DNA of 6,670 bases from an uncultured Flavobacterium sp. (GTDB lineage Bacteria > Bacteroidota > Bacteroidia > Flavobacteriales > Flavobacteriaceae). The DNA lies in assembly GCF_946481155.1 (NCBI RefSeq), contig NZ_CAMLMK010000130.1, positions 1 to 6,670 on the forward strand, read 5' to 3'. The stretch's first letter is position 1, and the number at the start of each line of letters is the position of its first letter. The position numbers and the translations under genes are program-made. Of the stretch, positions 1 through 6,618 are shown piece by piece. The notes below the pieces were generated by a model. It did not search any database and was not told the origin of the DNA. It saw only the letters and a program-made list of their open reading frames with translations.

Positions 1-747
1 AATAAATTTCCCAATCTCTGAAACAGGATTCCTTCTAAGGAACTTAATAAATGTGCTTCCTATAATCGCCCCTTTTTGATGTTTAACGGCTTCTGTAAAT
101 GTTTCCTTGTTTGAGATTCCAAAACCAGTAATCTGCGGGTTTTTTAAATCCATTTCAGCAATTCTTTCAAAGTAGTCTTTTTGAATTTCTCCGAAGGAAT
201 CCTGGCTTCCTGTTGTGCTGGAACTACTTACCATGTAGATAAAACTATCGGATAGGTGGTCAATTTTACGGATGCGTTCCTCTGAAGTTTGAGGAGTAAA
301 CAGAAAGATATTTTTCAGGTTATACTGCTCAAAAACTGATTGGAATTCCTGTTCGAAAACAGCTATTGGAAGGTCCGGAATAATCAATCCGTCAATACCT
401 GTTTCGGCACATTTTTTACAAAATTCTTCCACTCCAAACTGTAGAATCGGATTGAAATAACCCATAATCAGTAGTGGTATTTTGACTGTTTTCCGAATGT
501 CTTTCAGCTGTTCAAAAAGCAGTTTTGTGGTCATTCCGTTTTCCAGTGCAATAGTGGAGCTTTCCTGAATGGTTGGACCATCTGCTAAAGGATCGCTAAA
601 AGGCAGTCCGATTTCAATCATATCCACACCGCTTTTCTCGAGTTCCTGAATGATGACAACAGTGTCGTTTAAGTTAGGAAATCCTGCCGTGAAATAGATG
701 GAAAGTATTTTTTTATCTTCTTTTAGTTTGTTGTTTATTCGATTCAT
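1..747 (-). CDS. trpA: Tryptophan synthase alpha subunit (TrpA), 3' end cut by window edge
   Basis: TrpA cleaves indole-3-glycerol phosphate to indole and glyceraldehyde-3-phosphate; indole is channelled to TrpB in the cytoplasmic alpha2beta2 complex. The frame is open for 249 codons from the ATG at 747-745 to the left edge. Family members are about 250-260 residues, so only a short C-terminal tail should be missing. Visible TIM-barrel motifs are YFTAGFP (18-24), IEIGLPFSDPLADGP (44-58) with the two catalytic acids Glu45 and Asp56 (11 apart, as in the enteric E49/D60 pair), GYFNP (96-100), IPDLP (123-127) and IIGSTF near the C-terminus. The loop-6 segment reads YMVSSSSTTG (171-180) rather than the enteric SRAGVTG form, but the loop Thr is kept (Thr179). 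The start is preceded by A-rich sequence without a Shine-Dalgarno motif. It is the last visible gene of the operon, 97 bp after trpB, and that gap contains a palindrome. Confidence 0.97.
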   Translation of the reverse strand, partial: MNRINNKLKEDKKILSIYFTAGFPNLNDTVVIIQELEKSGVDMIEIGLPFSDPLADGPTIQESSTIALENGMTTKLLFEQLKDIRKTVKIPLLIMGYFNPILQFGVEEFCKKCAETGIDGLIIPDLPIAVFEQEFQSVFEQYNLKNIFLFTPQTSEERIRKIDHLSDSFIYMVSSSSTTGSQDSFGEIQKDYFERIAEMDLKNPQITGFGISNKETFTEAVKHQKGAIIGSTFIKFLRRNPVSEIGKFI

Positions 748-844
748 GTTTTTATTTTTTACCGCAAGGCTCGCTAAAATTTACGCAACGAACACAAAAA
801 AATTTAGCGTACTCTTCGAAAAACATTGCGCTCCTTGCGGTTAA
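748..844. repeat. Palindromic intergenic element between trpB and trpA
   Basis: This 97-bp spacer carries an imperfect palindrome. The outer arms at 761-769 (accgcaagg) and 833-841 (ccttgcggt) are perfect 9-bp complements, extended after a 2-base mismatch by cgc 772-774 with gcg 828-830. Two further pairings are possible: 772-778 (cgctaaa) with 803-809 (tttagcg), and 784-788 (cgcaa) with 826-830 (ttgcg). These cross each other, so the RNA could take alternative folds. The right arm ends just before the trpB stop, and the left arm is followed by A-rich sequence leading to the trpA ATG. There is no T-tract after the stem on either strand, so it is not a standard intrinsic terminator. From memory it resembles a CTTTGCGGTTAA-type dispersed repeat found between genes in Flavobacterium; that resemblance could not be tested here. 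Confidence 0.75.
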
Positions 845-2026
845 TTAAAAATTAAAATAGTTAATGTAAGTATTCAAATCCTTGTCACCGCGACCGGAAA
901 GATTGATTACAATAATATCGTTTTGGTTGAATTTTTTCTGGCTTAAAACTGATAAAGCATGTGAACTTTCAATTGCAGGGATGATTCCCTCGGTTTTGCA
1001 TAGTTCGATGCCGGCTTCCATAGCTTCATCATCAGTAATTGCCATGAATTCAGCTCTTTGTGACTCGAAAAGATGCGCGTGAAACGGACCAATACCCGGA
1101 TAATCCAAGCCTGCTGAAATAGAATACGGCTCCGTAATTTGTCCGTCTTCCGATTGCATCAAAAGCGTCTTGCTTCCGTGAATAATCCCTATTTTTCCCA
1201 AAATAGAAGTGGCTGCACTTTCACCGGAATCAATACCTTTTCCGGCCGCTTCTACAGCGATAAGGTTTACATCTTCGGAGTCGAGATAATGATAGAAAGC
1301 GCCGGCCGCATTACTTCCGCCACCAACACAGGCGATTACATAATCCGGATTTTCTTTTCCTTCTTTTTCGAATAGTTGCTGTTTAATTTCTTTCGAGATT
1401 ACACTCTGAAAACGCGCCACCATATCGGGATAGGGATGAGGTCCGACTACAGAACCAATAATGTAATAAGTATCAATCGGATTATTGATCCAGTCCCGAA
1501 TTGCCTCGTTTGTGGTATCTTTTAAGGTTTTCGACCCTGATGTAGCGGGACGGACTTCGGCACCGAGCATTTTCATTCGCGCAACATTTGGAGCCTGGCG
1601 CTGGATATCGATTTCACCCATGTAAACAATGCATTCTAATCCCATTAAAGCACATACGGTTGCCGTTGCCACTCCGTGCTGGCCAGCTCCGGTTTCAGCA
1701 ATGATGCGGGTTTTGCCTAATCGTTTTGCTAATAAAATCTGCCCAATCGTATTGTTGATCTTGTGCGCGCCGGTATGGCATAAATCTTCTCTTTTCAGAT
1801 AGATTTTAGCATTGTATTTTTCGGATAAGCGTGCTGCAAAATAAAGTGGGGTTGGCCGGCCCACATAATCTTTCAGCAAGTCCTGAAATTCCTTCTGGAA
1901 TTCGGGTTCGTTTATATAATTGAGATAGTTTTGGCGCAATTCTTCCACATTCGGATACAACATTTCCGGTATGAATGCCCCTCCAAATTCGCCGTAGAAT
2001 CCGTTCTCGTTTACGTTATATTTCAT
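845..2026 (-). CDS. trpB: Tryptophan synthase beta subunit (TrpB), PLP enzyme
   Basis: TrpB condenses indole with L-serine to give L-tryptophan using pyridoxal phosphate, in complex with TrpA. At 393 residues it has the usual length for the TrpB1 type. Landmarks in order: N-terminal [11 protein letters not shown] (11-21); the PLP-binding lysine Lys89 in HTGAHKINN; catalytic Glu111 in AETGAGQHG; the phosphate-binding GGGSNA loop (235-240); [13 protein letters not shown] (302-314); and LSGRGDKD (376-383), whose Ser377 should contact the PLP pyridine nitrogen. The residue before HTGAHK is Cys83 where many proteobacterial enzymes have Asn; I believe this is common in Bacteroidetes. Its ATG overlaps the trpF stop as ATGA, which implies translational coupling and equal output with trpF. 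No frameshift or missing key residue is seen. Confidence 0.99.
   Translation of the reverse strand: MKYNVNENGFYGEFGGAFIPEMLYPNVEELRQNYLNYINEPEFQKEFQDLLKDYVGRPTPLYFAARLSEKYNAKIYLKREDLCHTGAHKINNTIGQILLAKRLGKTRIIAETGAGQHGVATATVCALMGLECIVYMGEIDIQRQAPNVARMKMLGAEVRPATSGSKTLKDTTNEAIRDWINNPIDTYYIIGSVVGPHPYPDMVARFQSVISKEIKQQLFEKEGKENPDYVIACVGGGSNAAGAFYHYLDSEDVNLIAVEAAGKGIDSGESAATSILGKIGIIHGSKTLLMQSEDGQITEPYSISAGLDYPGIGPFHAHLFESQRAEFMAITDDEAMEAGIELCKTEGIIPAIESSHALSVLSQKKFNQNDIIVINLSGRGDKDLNTYINYFNF
2023..2026 (-). promoter_or_regulatory. ATGA stop/start overlap, trpF to trpB
   Basis: The trpF stop codon (TGA, 2025-2023) and the trpB start codon (ATG, 2026-2024) share the four bases ATGA. No Shine-Dalgarno-like sequence lies before this ATG, so re-initiation by ribosomes finishing trpF is the likely way trpB is translated. 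The overlap is read directly; coupling is inferred. Confidence 0.9.
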
Positions 2027-2616
2027 AGTTGTATGTTTTTTAAAAGTTCAATGTTTTTTAGTCCGGGCTCAGTTTCAAATTTGCTGTTGATGTCAATTGC
2101 ATAAATGGGCAAATTCATTTCTTTGATCTTCTGAATTTCCGCTAAACCAATACCGCCGCTTAAGAATATTGGTTTTTTTGAGACATAGTTTTCTAATAAC
2201 TGCCAATTGAATGTTTTCCCATTGCCACCAGGTTTTTCTCCTTTAGTATCAAACAGAAAGTAATCGCAGACGCTTTCATAAGGTGTAATGGTTTCAAAAT
2301 TAAAATTGTCATCGACTGAAAAGACTTTAATGATTTCAATATCCATGTGTTGGAACAATTTGCAAAATTCCGGTGTTTCATTACCATGTAACTGAACGAT
2401 TTGTAAATTGAATCGGTTTATTTTGTTCAGAATATCATCTAAATAAGCATCTACAAAAACGCCTACTTTTTGTGTAGATTTGGGAAGTATTGGAATTTCT
2501 CCTTTAAAAAAGCGCGGCGATTTTTCATAAAATATAAATCCCAGATAATCAGGTTGTAATTGTGCTACGTCCTGTATGTTTTCGGAGTATTTCATCCCAC
2601 ATATTTTCAGCTTCAT
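2023..2616 (-). CDS. trpF: Phosphoribosylanthranilate isomerase (TrpF)
   Basis: TrpF carries out the Amadori rearrangement of N-(5-phosphoribosyl)anthranilate to CdRP, the third step of the pathway. The 197-residue product is a normal single-domain TIM barrel. It begins MKLKICGM, which contains the general base Cys6; the general acid is Asp123 in [14 protein letters not shown]. Phosphate-binding segments are LSGGIG (152-157) and [15 protein letters not shown] (174-188), the latter in the Bacteroidetes-like form of the usual DVSSGVE..PG.KD motif. QLHG (75-78) is also conserved. It is a free-standing protein, unlike the TrpC-TrpF fusion of enteric bacteria. It is linked by 4-bp ATGA overlaps to trpC upstream and trpB downstream. 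Confidence 0.98.
   Translation of the reverse strand: MKLKICGMKYSENIQDVAQLQPDYLGFIFYEKSPRFFKGEIPILPKSTQKVGVFVDAYLDDILNKINRFNLQIVQLHGNETPEFCKLFQHMDIEIIKVFSVDDNFNFETITPYESVCDYFLFDTKGEKPGGNGKTFNWQLLENYVSKKPIFLSGGIGLAEIQKIKEMNLPIYAIDINSKFETEPGLKNIELLKNIQL
2613..2616 (-). promoter_or_regulatory. ATGA stop/start overlap, trpC to trpF
   Basis: The trpC stop (TGA, 2615-2613) and the trpF start (ATG, 2616-2614) share the bases ATGA, the same arrangement as at the trpF/trpB junction. Translation of trpC, trpF and trpB is therefore probably coupled as one block. The overlap is seen directly; coupling is inferred. Confidence 0.9.
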
Positions 2617-3404
2617 GACTTTACTAATAAGGAGTTGATAAATGATGCTGCAGCTTTTCCCGGATTATCAGTTTTCATAAAATTTTCACCTATCAAGAAT
2701 CCCTGATATCCAAAAGGCTGTAGTTCTCTAATGGCTTCTATTGAACTGATGCCGCTTTCGGAAACTTTTACAAATTCATCGGGAATATGCTGGGCTAGTG
2801 TTTTACTGAAATCCAGGCTCACTTCGAAAGTTTTCAGGTTGCGATTGTTTACGCCAATCATGTCTAGACTCGGCATAATTGATTTGTCCAATTCTTCGCG
2901 ATTATGAATTTCCAATAGCACTTCCAATCCGAGGGAATGGGCAAATTCGGATAGCTCCTTAATTGCTGTACGTGATAAAACGGCTGCTATTAAAAGGATT
3001 ACGTCTGCCCCGTGGGCCTTGGCTTCCAAAATCTGGTATTCGTCGATTATGAATTCCTTTCGTAAAAGCGGCACATTCACAGAAGCTTTTGCCATCAGCA
3101 AATCATCTAAAGAACCTCCAAAATACTTTCCATCGGTCAAAACCGAAATTCCTGAAACTCCGGCATTTTGATACCCAAGAACTACTTCTTCTACAGAAAA
3201 ATCATTGCTAATGACTGATTTTGAAGGTGAACGGCGTTTGTGTTCGGCAATTATACCTGTGATATTGTTGCGCAAATTTTTGCTTAGAGAATAAGTACGC
3301 GCTCCAAACAAGACCGAATTTTCCAGTTGTGACGATGGAATCAGTTGCTTTTTTAATTCGACTTCCCGTTTTTTATCTGTTATGATTTGATCTAAAATGG
3401 TCAT
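2613..3404 (-). CDS. trpC: Indole-3-glycerol phosphate synthase (TrpC)
   Basis: TrpC decarboxylates and ring-closes CdRP to indole-3-glycerol phosphate, the substrate of TrpA. At 263 residues it is a standard monofunctional enzyme. The full catalytic set known from the family (E51, K53, K110, E159, N180, E210 in the archaeal enzyme) appears with matching spacing: Glu54 and Lys56 in AEHKRRSPSK, Lys116 in LLRKEFI, Glu165 in LLEIHN, Asn186 in GVNNRNL, and Glu216 in VSESGI. GFLIGENFM (235-243) supplies part of the phosphate site. The N-terminal helix MTILDQIITDKKREVE is typical of the family. The ATG lies 26 bp after the trpD stop, without a Shine-Dalgarno motif and directly behind a heptamer-type repeat. 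Its stop overlaps the trpF start. Confidence 0.98.
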   Translation of the reverse strand: MTILDQIITDKKREVELKKQLIPSSQLENSVLFGARTYSLSKNLRNNITGIIAEHKRRSPSKSVISNDFSVEEVVLGYQNAGVSGISVLTDGKYFGGSLDDLLMAKASVNVPLLRKEFIIDEYQILEAKAHGADVILLIAAVLSRTAIKELSEFAHSLGLEVLLEIHNREELDKSIMPSLDMIGVNNRNLKTFEVSLDFSKTLAQHIPDEFVKVSESGISSIEAIRELQPFGYQGFLIGENFMKTDNPGKAAASFINSLLVKS

Positions 3405-3408
3405 TAGA

Positions 3409-3436
3409 GTTATGAATTATAAGTTATGAATTATGA
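3409..3436. repeat. Tandem 14-bp (2 x 7) repeat at the trpD/trpC junction
   Basis: Two adjacent 14-bp units at 3409-3422 and 3423-3436 match at 13 of 14 positions. They can be read as alternating heptamers: gttatga, attataa, gttatga, attatga. The array fills most of the 26-bp trpD-trpC spacer and includes the trpD stop (3431-3433) and its last serine codon. It ends 4 bp from the trpC start codon. It is AT-rich and likely leaves the trpC start region unstructured. Confidence 0.8.
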
Positions 3437-4426
3437 GTTGCTCAAGCTTTGAAGTTTTTTCAGTGTTTGAAGAGCTTTTCCGCTGAGCAGACTTTCTTTT
3501 GCCAATTCAAACCCTTCCAATGGAGATAGATTTTTTACCGTTGCAATTGCCATTCCTGCATTAGCACAGACAACGTTATTCTGTGCTTCCGATCCTTTTC
3601 CAGATAAAATGTCGAGGAATAGTTCTGCTGATTTTTCAACGGTTATTCCGCCCTGAATGTCTGTTTCGTTGAGTTTTGACAATTGAAAGTCTTCAGGTTT
3701 GATGATCTGCTCGAAGTTTTTGGAGATGATTTTGGTGTTCCCTGTCAGCGAAATTTCATCATAACCTTCCAGGCTGTGCAGAATAGTAAAATTCGTTTCG
3801 GTATTCTGATACAGATAGGCATACATTCGCGCTAATTCCAGACTGAAAACGCCAACTAATTGATGTTTTGGGAAACTCGGATTCACCATCGGTCCCAACA
3901 TATTAAAGAATGTTTTTACAGCTAGTTCTTTTCGGATAGGTGCCACATTTTTCATGGCAGGATGGAAGAGTGGCGCGTGTAAAATACAGATTCCGGCTTC
4001 GTCAATGCATTTTTTCAGGAAATCATTTTCATTGCTGAATTTTACACCCAAAGTTTCCATTACATTGCTGGATCCCGAAATCGAAGAAACACCATAATTC
4101 CCGTGTTTAGCAACATGAATTCCAGCTCCGGCCGTAACAAATGAAGCTAAAGTTGAAATGTTGAACGTGTTCTTTCCATCTCCGCCCGTTCCACATAAAT
4201 CGATGGTGTTATAGTCTTTTAGGTTAATCGGAATACAAAGTTCCAATAATGCTTCGCGGAATCCTGCCAATTCTTCAATCGTAATGCTTCGCATCATATA
4301 GACCGTAAGAAAACTGGCTATTTGAGCAGGATTGTACATTCCGTGTGAAATATTTACCAGGACGTTTTTTGACTCTTCTTTCGATAACGTTTCGTGTTGG
4401 ATGAGTCGGTTTAATATTGTTTTCAT
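3431..4426 (-). CDS. trpD: Anthranilate phosphoribosyltransferase (TrpD)
   Basis: TrpD transfers phosphoribosyl from PRPP to anthranilate, the second step of the pathway. I choose the ATG at 4426-4424, giving 331 residues beginning MKTILNRLI, as in flavobacterial homologues. An in-frame TTG four codons upstream (4438) would only add MPKI and falls in repeat sequence. Motifs: the PRPP-binding glycine loop DLCGTGGDG (76-84), KHGNYGVSS (107-115) with Asn110 at the anthranilate site, GSSNVMETLG (118-127), HPAMKNVAPIRKEL (155-168) with Arg165 the expected anthranilate-binding arginine, FNMLGPMVNP (174-183), and the Mg-binding pair Asp223-Glu224 in GYDEIS. It is a separate protein, not fused to TrpG as in enteric bacteria. 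It sits 131 bp after trpG and 26 bp before trpC, and both spacers carry heptamer-period repeats. Confidence 0.98.
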   Translation of the reverse strand: MKTILNRLIQHETLSKEESKNVLVNISHGMYNPAQIASFLTVYMMRSITIEELAGFREALLELCIPINLKDYNTIDLCGTGGDGKNTFNISTLASFVTAGAGIHVAKHGNYGVSSISGSSNVMETLGVKFSNENDFLKKCIDEAGICILHAPLFHPAMKNVAPIRKELAVKTFFNMLGPMVNPSFPKHQLVGVFSLELARMYAYLYQNTETNFTILHSLEGYDEISLTGNTKIISKNFEQIIKPEDFQLSKLNETDIQGGITVEKSAELFLDILSGKGSEAQNNVVCANAGMAIATVKNLSPLEGFELAKESLLSGKALQTLKKLQSLSNS

Positions 4427-4557
4427 AATTTTAGGCAATAGGGATTAGGCACAAGGGATAAGCCTTATGAATCCTAATCAGATTATATATTTTGTTTAGA
4501 TTATTTTATAGGAAGAACGCGTCTTTTATTTTTGAGGAACTTTTCTCTTTTCACTTT
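4427..4557. other. 131-bp trpG-trpD spacer
   Basis: This is the longest gap inside the operon. It has two different short-period repeats at its ends (4432-4459 and 4543-4570, the latter running into trpG) and an AT-rich middle of about 80 bp. I find no terminator-like stem with a T-tract, no convincing Bacteroidetes promoter (TAnnTTTG on the minus strand) and no small ORF that looks coding. A 7-bp inverted pair, gattagg (4443-4449) and cctaatc (4473-4479), is too short to call a structure. Confidence 0.6.
4432..4459. repeat. Tandem 14-bp (2 x 7) repeat upstream of trpD
   Basis: Two adjacent 14-bp units, taggcaatagggat (4432-4445) and taggcacaagggat (4446-4459), agree at 12 of 14 positions. 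Each splits into two related heptamers (taggcaa, tagggat, taggcac, aagggat). The array ends 5 bp upstream of the trpD ATG in the direction of translation, so it lies in the ribosome-loading region. On the coding strand it reads as a run of ATCCCTTGTGCCTA-like words. Confidence 0.75.
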
Positions 4558-4570
4558 TTACTTATCACTT
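4543..4570. repeat. Heptamer array overlapping the 3' end of trpG
   Basis: Four consecutive 7-bp units lie on the plus strand: ttctctt (4543), ttcactt (4550), tttactt (4557) and atcactt (4564). Each differs from ttcactt by at most one base; a weaker unit, ggaactt, precedes them at 4536. On the coding strand they read as AAGTGAA-like words. The array crosses the trpG stop (4560-4558), so the terminal Ser-Asp-Lys residues of TrpG are encoded inside it. Confidence 0.8.
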
Positions 4571-5136
4571 GCATTTACCCAATTATCAAGGATTTTTTTC
4601 CCGTGAGGAGTAAGAACGCTTTCCGGATGGTATTGTACACCCCGGACATCATAAATCTTGTGGCGGAGCGACATGATTTCGCCATTGTCATCCACTGACG
4701 TTATCTCCAGAACGTCGGGAAAGTCGTTGGTGTTCACTACCCAGGAATGATAGCGTCCGACTTCAATTTCCTCATCCAAACCTTTAAAAAGAATTTCATC
4801 GGGAACCGTGATCCTGACTTTAGTCGCCACGCCGTGATAGACTTTCTCAAGATTAGTAAGGCTTCCGCCGAAAACTTCCCCGATTGCCTGCTGGCCAAGA
4901 CAGACGCCGAGGATGCTTTTTGTCGAAGCATACGTTTTGATGACTTCCTTTAATAATCCGGCTTCGTCAGGAATTCCCGGTCCAGGCGAAAGAAGGATTT
5001 TGTCGAAGTGCTTAAGTTCATCAATATAGAATTCATCGTTGCGGAAAACGGTTACCTTGCAATTCAGGTCTTCCAGATAATGAACCAAATTATAAGTGAA
5101 ACTATCGTAATTGTCTATGACTGCTATCTTTTTCAT
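4558..5136 (-). CDS. trpG: Anthranilate synthase component II, glutamine amidotransferase (TrpG)
   Basis: TrpG hydrolyses glutamine and passes ammonia to TrpE for anthranilate formation. The 192-residue class I amidotransferase is full length. It starts with the signature DNYDSFTYNL (8-17), followed by SPGPG (50-54), the nucleophile elbow GVCLGQQ with catalytic Cys79, and the rest of the triad in YHPES: His170 and Glu172. The elbow has Gln where most relatives have His (GVCLGHQ); I regard this as a lineage variant, not a defect. The same subunit may also serve aminodeoxychorismate synthase (PabA role), since such proteins are often shared, but its place directly after trpE makes the Trp role primary. 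The ATG follows an A-rich run without a Shine-Dalgarno motif. Its last three codons and stop lie in a heptamer repeat. Confidence 0.98.
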   Translation of the reverse strand: MKKIAVIDNYDSFTYNLVHYLEDLNCKVTVFRNDEFYIDELKHFDKILLSPGPGIPDEAGLLKEVIKTYASTKSILGVCLGQQAIGEVFGGSLTNLEKVYHGVATKVRITVPDEILFKGLDEEIEVGRYHSWVVNTNDFPDVLEITSVDDNGEIMSLRHKIYDVRGVQYHPESVLTPHGKKILDNWVNASDK

Positions 5137-5141
5137 TTTTT

Positions 5142-5188
5142 TAAGTTGCTAAGTTTTGTTTTTCTGTGAACTGTGACTGCGACTGAAA
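5142..5188. repeat. Short direct repeats in the trpE-trpG spacer
   Basis: The 53-bp spacer (5137-5189) is made largely of two small repeat sets. At 5164-5188 four units follow each other on the plus strand: ctgtga (5164), ctgtga (5171), ctgcga (5177) and ctgaaa (5183), with a 7-6-6-base step. At 5142-5155 the word taagtt occurs twice with an 8-base step (5142 and 5150). The first set stops 1 bp short of the trpE stop codon. No stem-loop terminator or promoter is visible here. Confidence 0.6.
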
Positions 5189-5189
5189 A

Positions 5190-6590
5190 CTATATTTTTT
5201 CTGCTAAATCCAACGCCTTGTTAAGCGCACCTAATTTGTTATACACTTCCTGCATTTCATTTTCTTCGCAGGATCCTGCTACAATTCCGGCACCTGCCTG
5301 ATAATGCAATTGGTGGTTCTTACTCAGGAAGGTCCGAATCATAATGGCATGGTTAAAATTACCATCAAAATCCATAAATCCAATGGCGCCACCGTAGAAA
5401 TTTCGGTTAGTGTTTTCAATAGTTTCAATCAGCTGCATTGCCTTGTGTTTAGGAGCGCCTGATAATGTCCCGGCAGGAAACGTATTCGCTACAACCTGCA
5501 TTGTGGAAGCATTTTCATGCATTTCTCCGCTAACTTTGGAAACCAAATGAATTACATGGGAGAAAAACTGCACTTCACGGTATTTTTCAACTTCAACATT
5601 ATGCCCGTTTCTGCTTAAATCGTTTCTGGCTAAATCTACCAACATGACATGCTCGCTGTTTTCCTTTGGATCTTCGGTTAACTGTTTTGCTAAAATTGCA
5701 TCCTGTTCGTCGTTTCCTGTGCGCCTGAAGGTGCCTGCGATGGGATGAATTTCAGCTTTTCGGTTTGAAATTACCAGTTGTGCTTCAGGTGAAGAGCCCA
5801 TGATTTTAAAATTTCCGTAATCGAAAAAGAAAAGGTAGGGAGAAGGGTTGATGCTTCGCAAAGCCCGGTAGACATTGAATTCATCCCCTTTAAATCCTTG
5901 AGTAAATCTTCGGGATAAAACCAATTGGAAGACATCGCCACGGAAGCAGTGTTTTTTTGCTAAAGCGACATTGGATTTGAAATCAGCGTCGGATAAATTG
6001 GAAACCGAATTTCCTTCTTTGGTAAATGTATAGGAAGCAAAGTTTTTGGATTGGATCAGCTGCTCAATTTCGGGAATATTGTTTTGATTGTCTGTGCTGT
6101 GGCAGAATATATAAGCTTCGTTTTTGAAATGGTTAATGGCGATAATGTTTTGATAAACAGCATAAAAGATATCCGGAATCTGCAAATCGGAAGCCTTTTT
6201 TTCAATGCTTACTTTTTCAAAATAGCGAACGGCATCATAAGCAATATAACCAAACAAACCGTTGTTGATGAATTTAAATTCATTGTTCTCCGACTCAAAT
6301 TGGGAAGCAAATTCCTGAATATTTTCCGTTACGCTTTTGTTGTCTTTGATTGTTACCTGCTCTGATGTTCCGTCCGGAAATGTTTTAGTAATCAATCCGT
6401 TCTCCACTTTTATACTGGCTATCGGATTACAGCAGATGTAAGAGAAACTATTGTTATTAGCATGGTAATCACTGCTTTCCAGTAGAAGACTGTTAGGAAA
6501 TTTATCGCGGATCTTTAAGTAAATACTAACCGGTGTAATGGTGTCGGCGAGAATTTGTTTGTAGCTGGTATGTAGTGTATATTTTCTCAT
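5190..6590 (-). CDS. trpE: Anthranilate synthase component I (TrpE)
   Basis: TrpE converts chorismate to anthranilate with ammonia from TrpG and is the committed, usually feedback-controlled step. I start it at the ATG at 6590-6588 (466 residues, MRKYTLHTSYKQ). A longer reading from a TTG at 6644 would begin inside a terminator hairpin and add 18 unconserved residues. The N-terminal domain has LLESS (36-40), the LLES motif of the tryptophan-binding inhibitory site. The C-terminal chorismate-binding domain has FRGDVFQLVLSRRF (216-229), SSPEA (266-270), PIAGT (283-287), MLVDLARNDL (316-325), the conserved His348, FPAGTLSGAPK (371-381) and GAGIVAGS (433-440). PIAGT, rather than the PIKGT of aminodeoxychorismate synthases, supports TrpE over PabB. 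It ends in TAG and is the first gene of the operon in view. Confidence 0.98.
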   Translation of the reverse strand: MRKYTLHTSYKQILADTITPVSIYLKIRDKFPNSLLLESSDYHANNNSFSYICCNPIASIKVENGLITKTFPDGTSEQVTIKDNKSVTENIQEFASQFESENNEFKFINNGLFGYIAYDAVRYFEKVSIEKKASDLQIPDIFYAVYQNIIAINHFKNEAYIFCHSTDNQNNIPEIEQLIQSKNFASYTFTKEGNSVSNLSDADFKSNVALAKKHCFRGDVFQLVLSRRFTQGFKGDEFNVYRALRSINPSPYLFFFDYGNFKIMGSSPEAQLVISNRKAEIHPIAGTFRRTGNDEQDAILAKQLTEDPKENSEHVMLVDLARNDLSRNGHNVEVEKYREVQFFSHVIHLVSKVSGEMHENASTMQVVANTFPAGTLSGAPKHKAMQLIETIENTNRNFYGGAIGFMDFDGNFNHAIMIRTFLSKNHQLHYQAGAGIVAGSCEENEMQEVYNKLGALNKALDLAEKI

Positions 6591-6618
6591 GGTTGTGTTG
6601 TTTTTCGGTTTTGGCAAT

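Noticed and set aside
748..844. Intrinsic terminator between trpB and trpA
   Set aside because: The stem is followed by A-rich, not T-rich, sequence in the trp direction and by ttaatt on the other strand.
4427..4438. TTG start four codons upstream of the trpD ATG
   Set aside because: It falls in the 14-bp repeat, is a weaker start codon, and homologues begin at the MKTILNRLI methionine.
4443..4479. 7-bp inverted repeat gattagg/cctaatc as an operator
   Set aside because: The arms are short, separated by 23 bases, and partly made of the tandem repeat, so chance pairing is likely.
4465..4535. Possible internal promoter in the trpG-trpD gap
   Set aside because: The region is AT-rich, but no TAnnTTTG -7 box with a properly placed TTG -33 element is seen on the minus strand; TATAATCTG is only a loose match.
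6051..6365. 104-codon open frame on the plus strand inside trpE
   Set aside because: It lies fully antisense to a conserved trpE region and its translation resembles no family I know. The other short plus-strand frames at 882-1082, 1139-1375, 4492-4698 and 4747-4953 are shadows of trp genes for the same reason.
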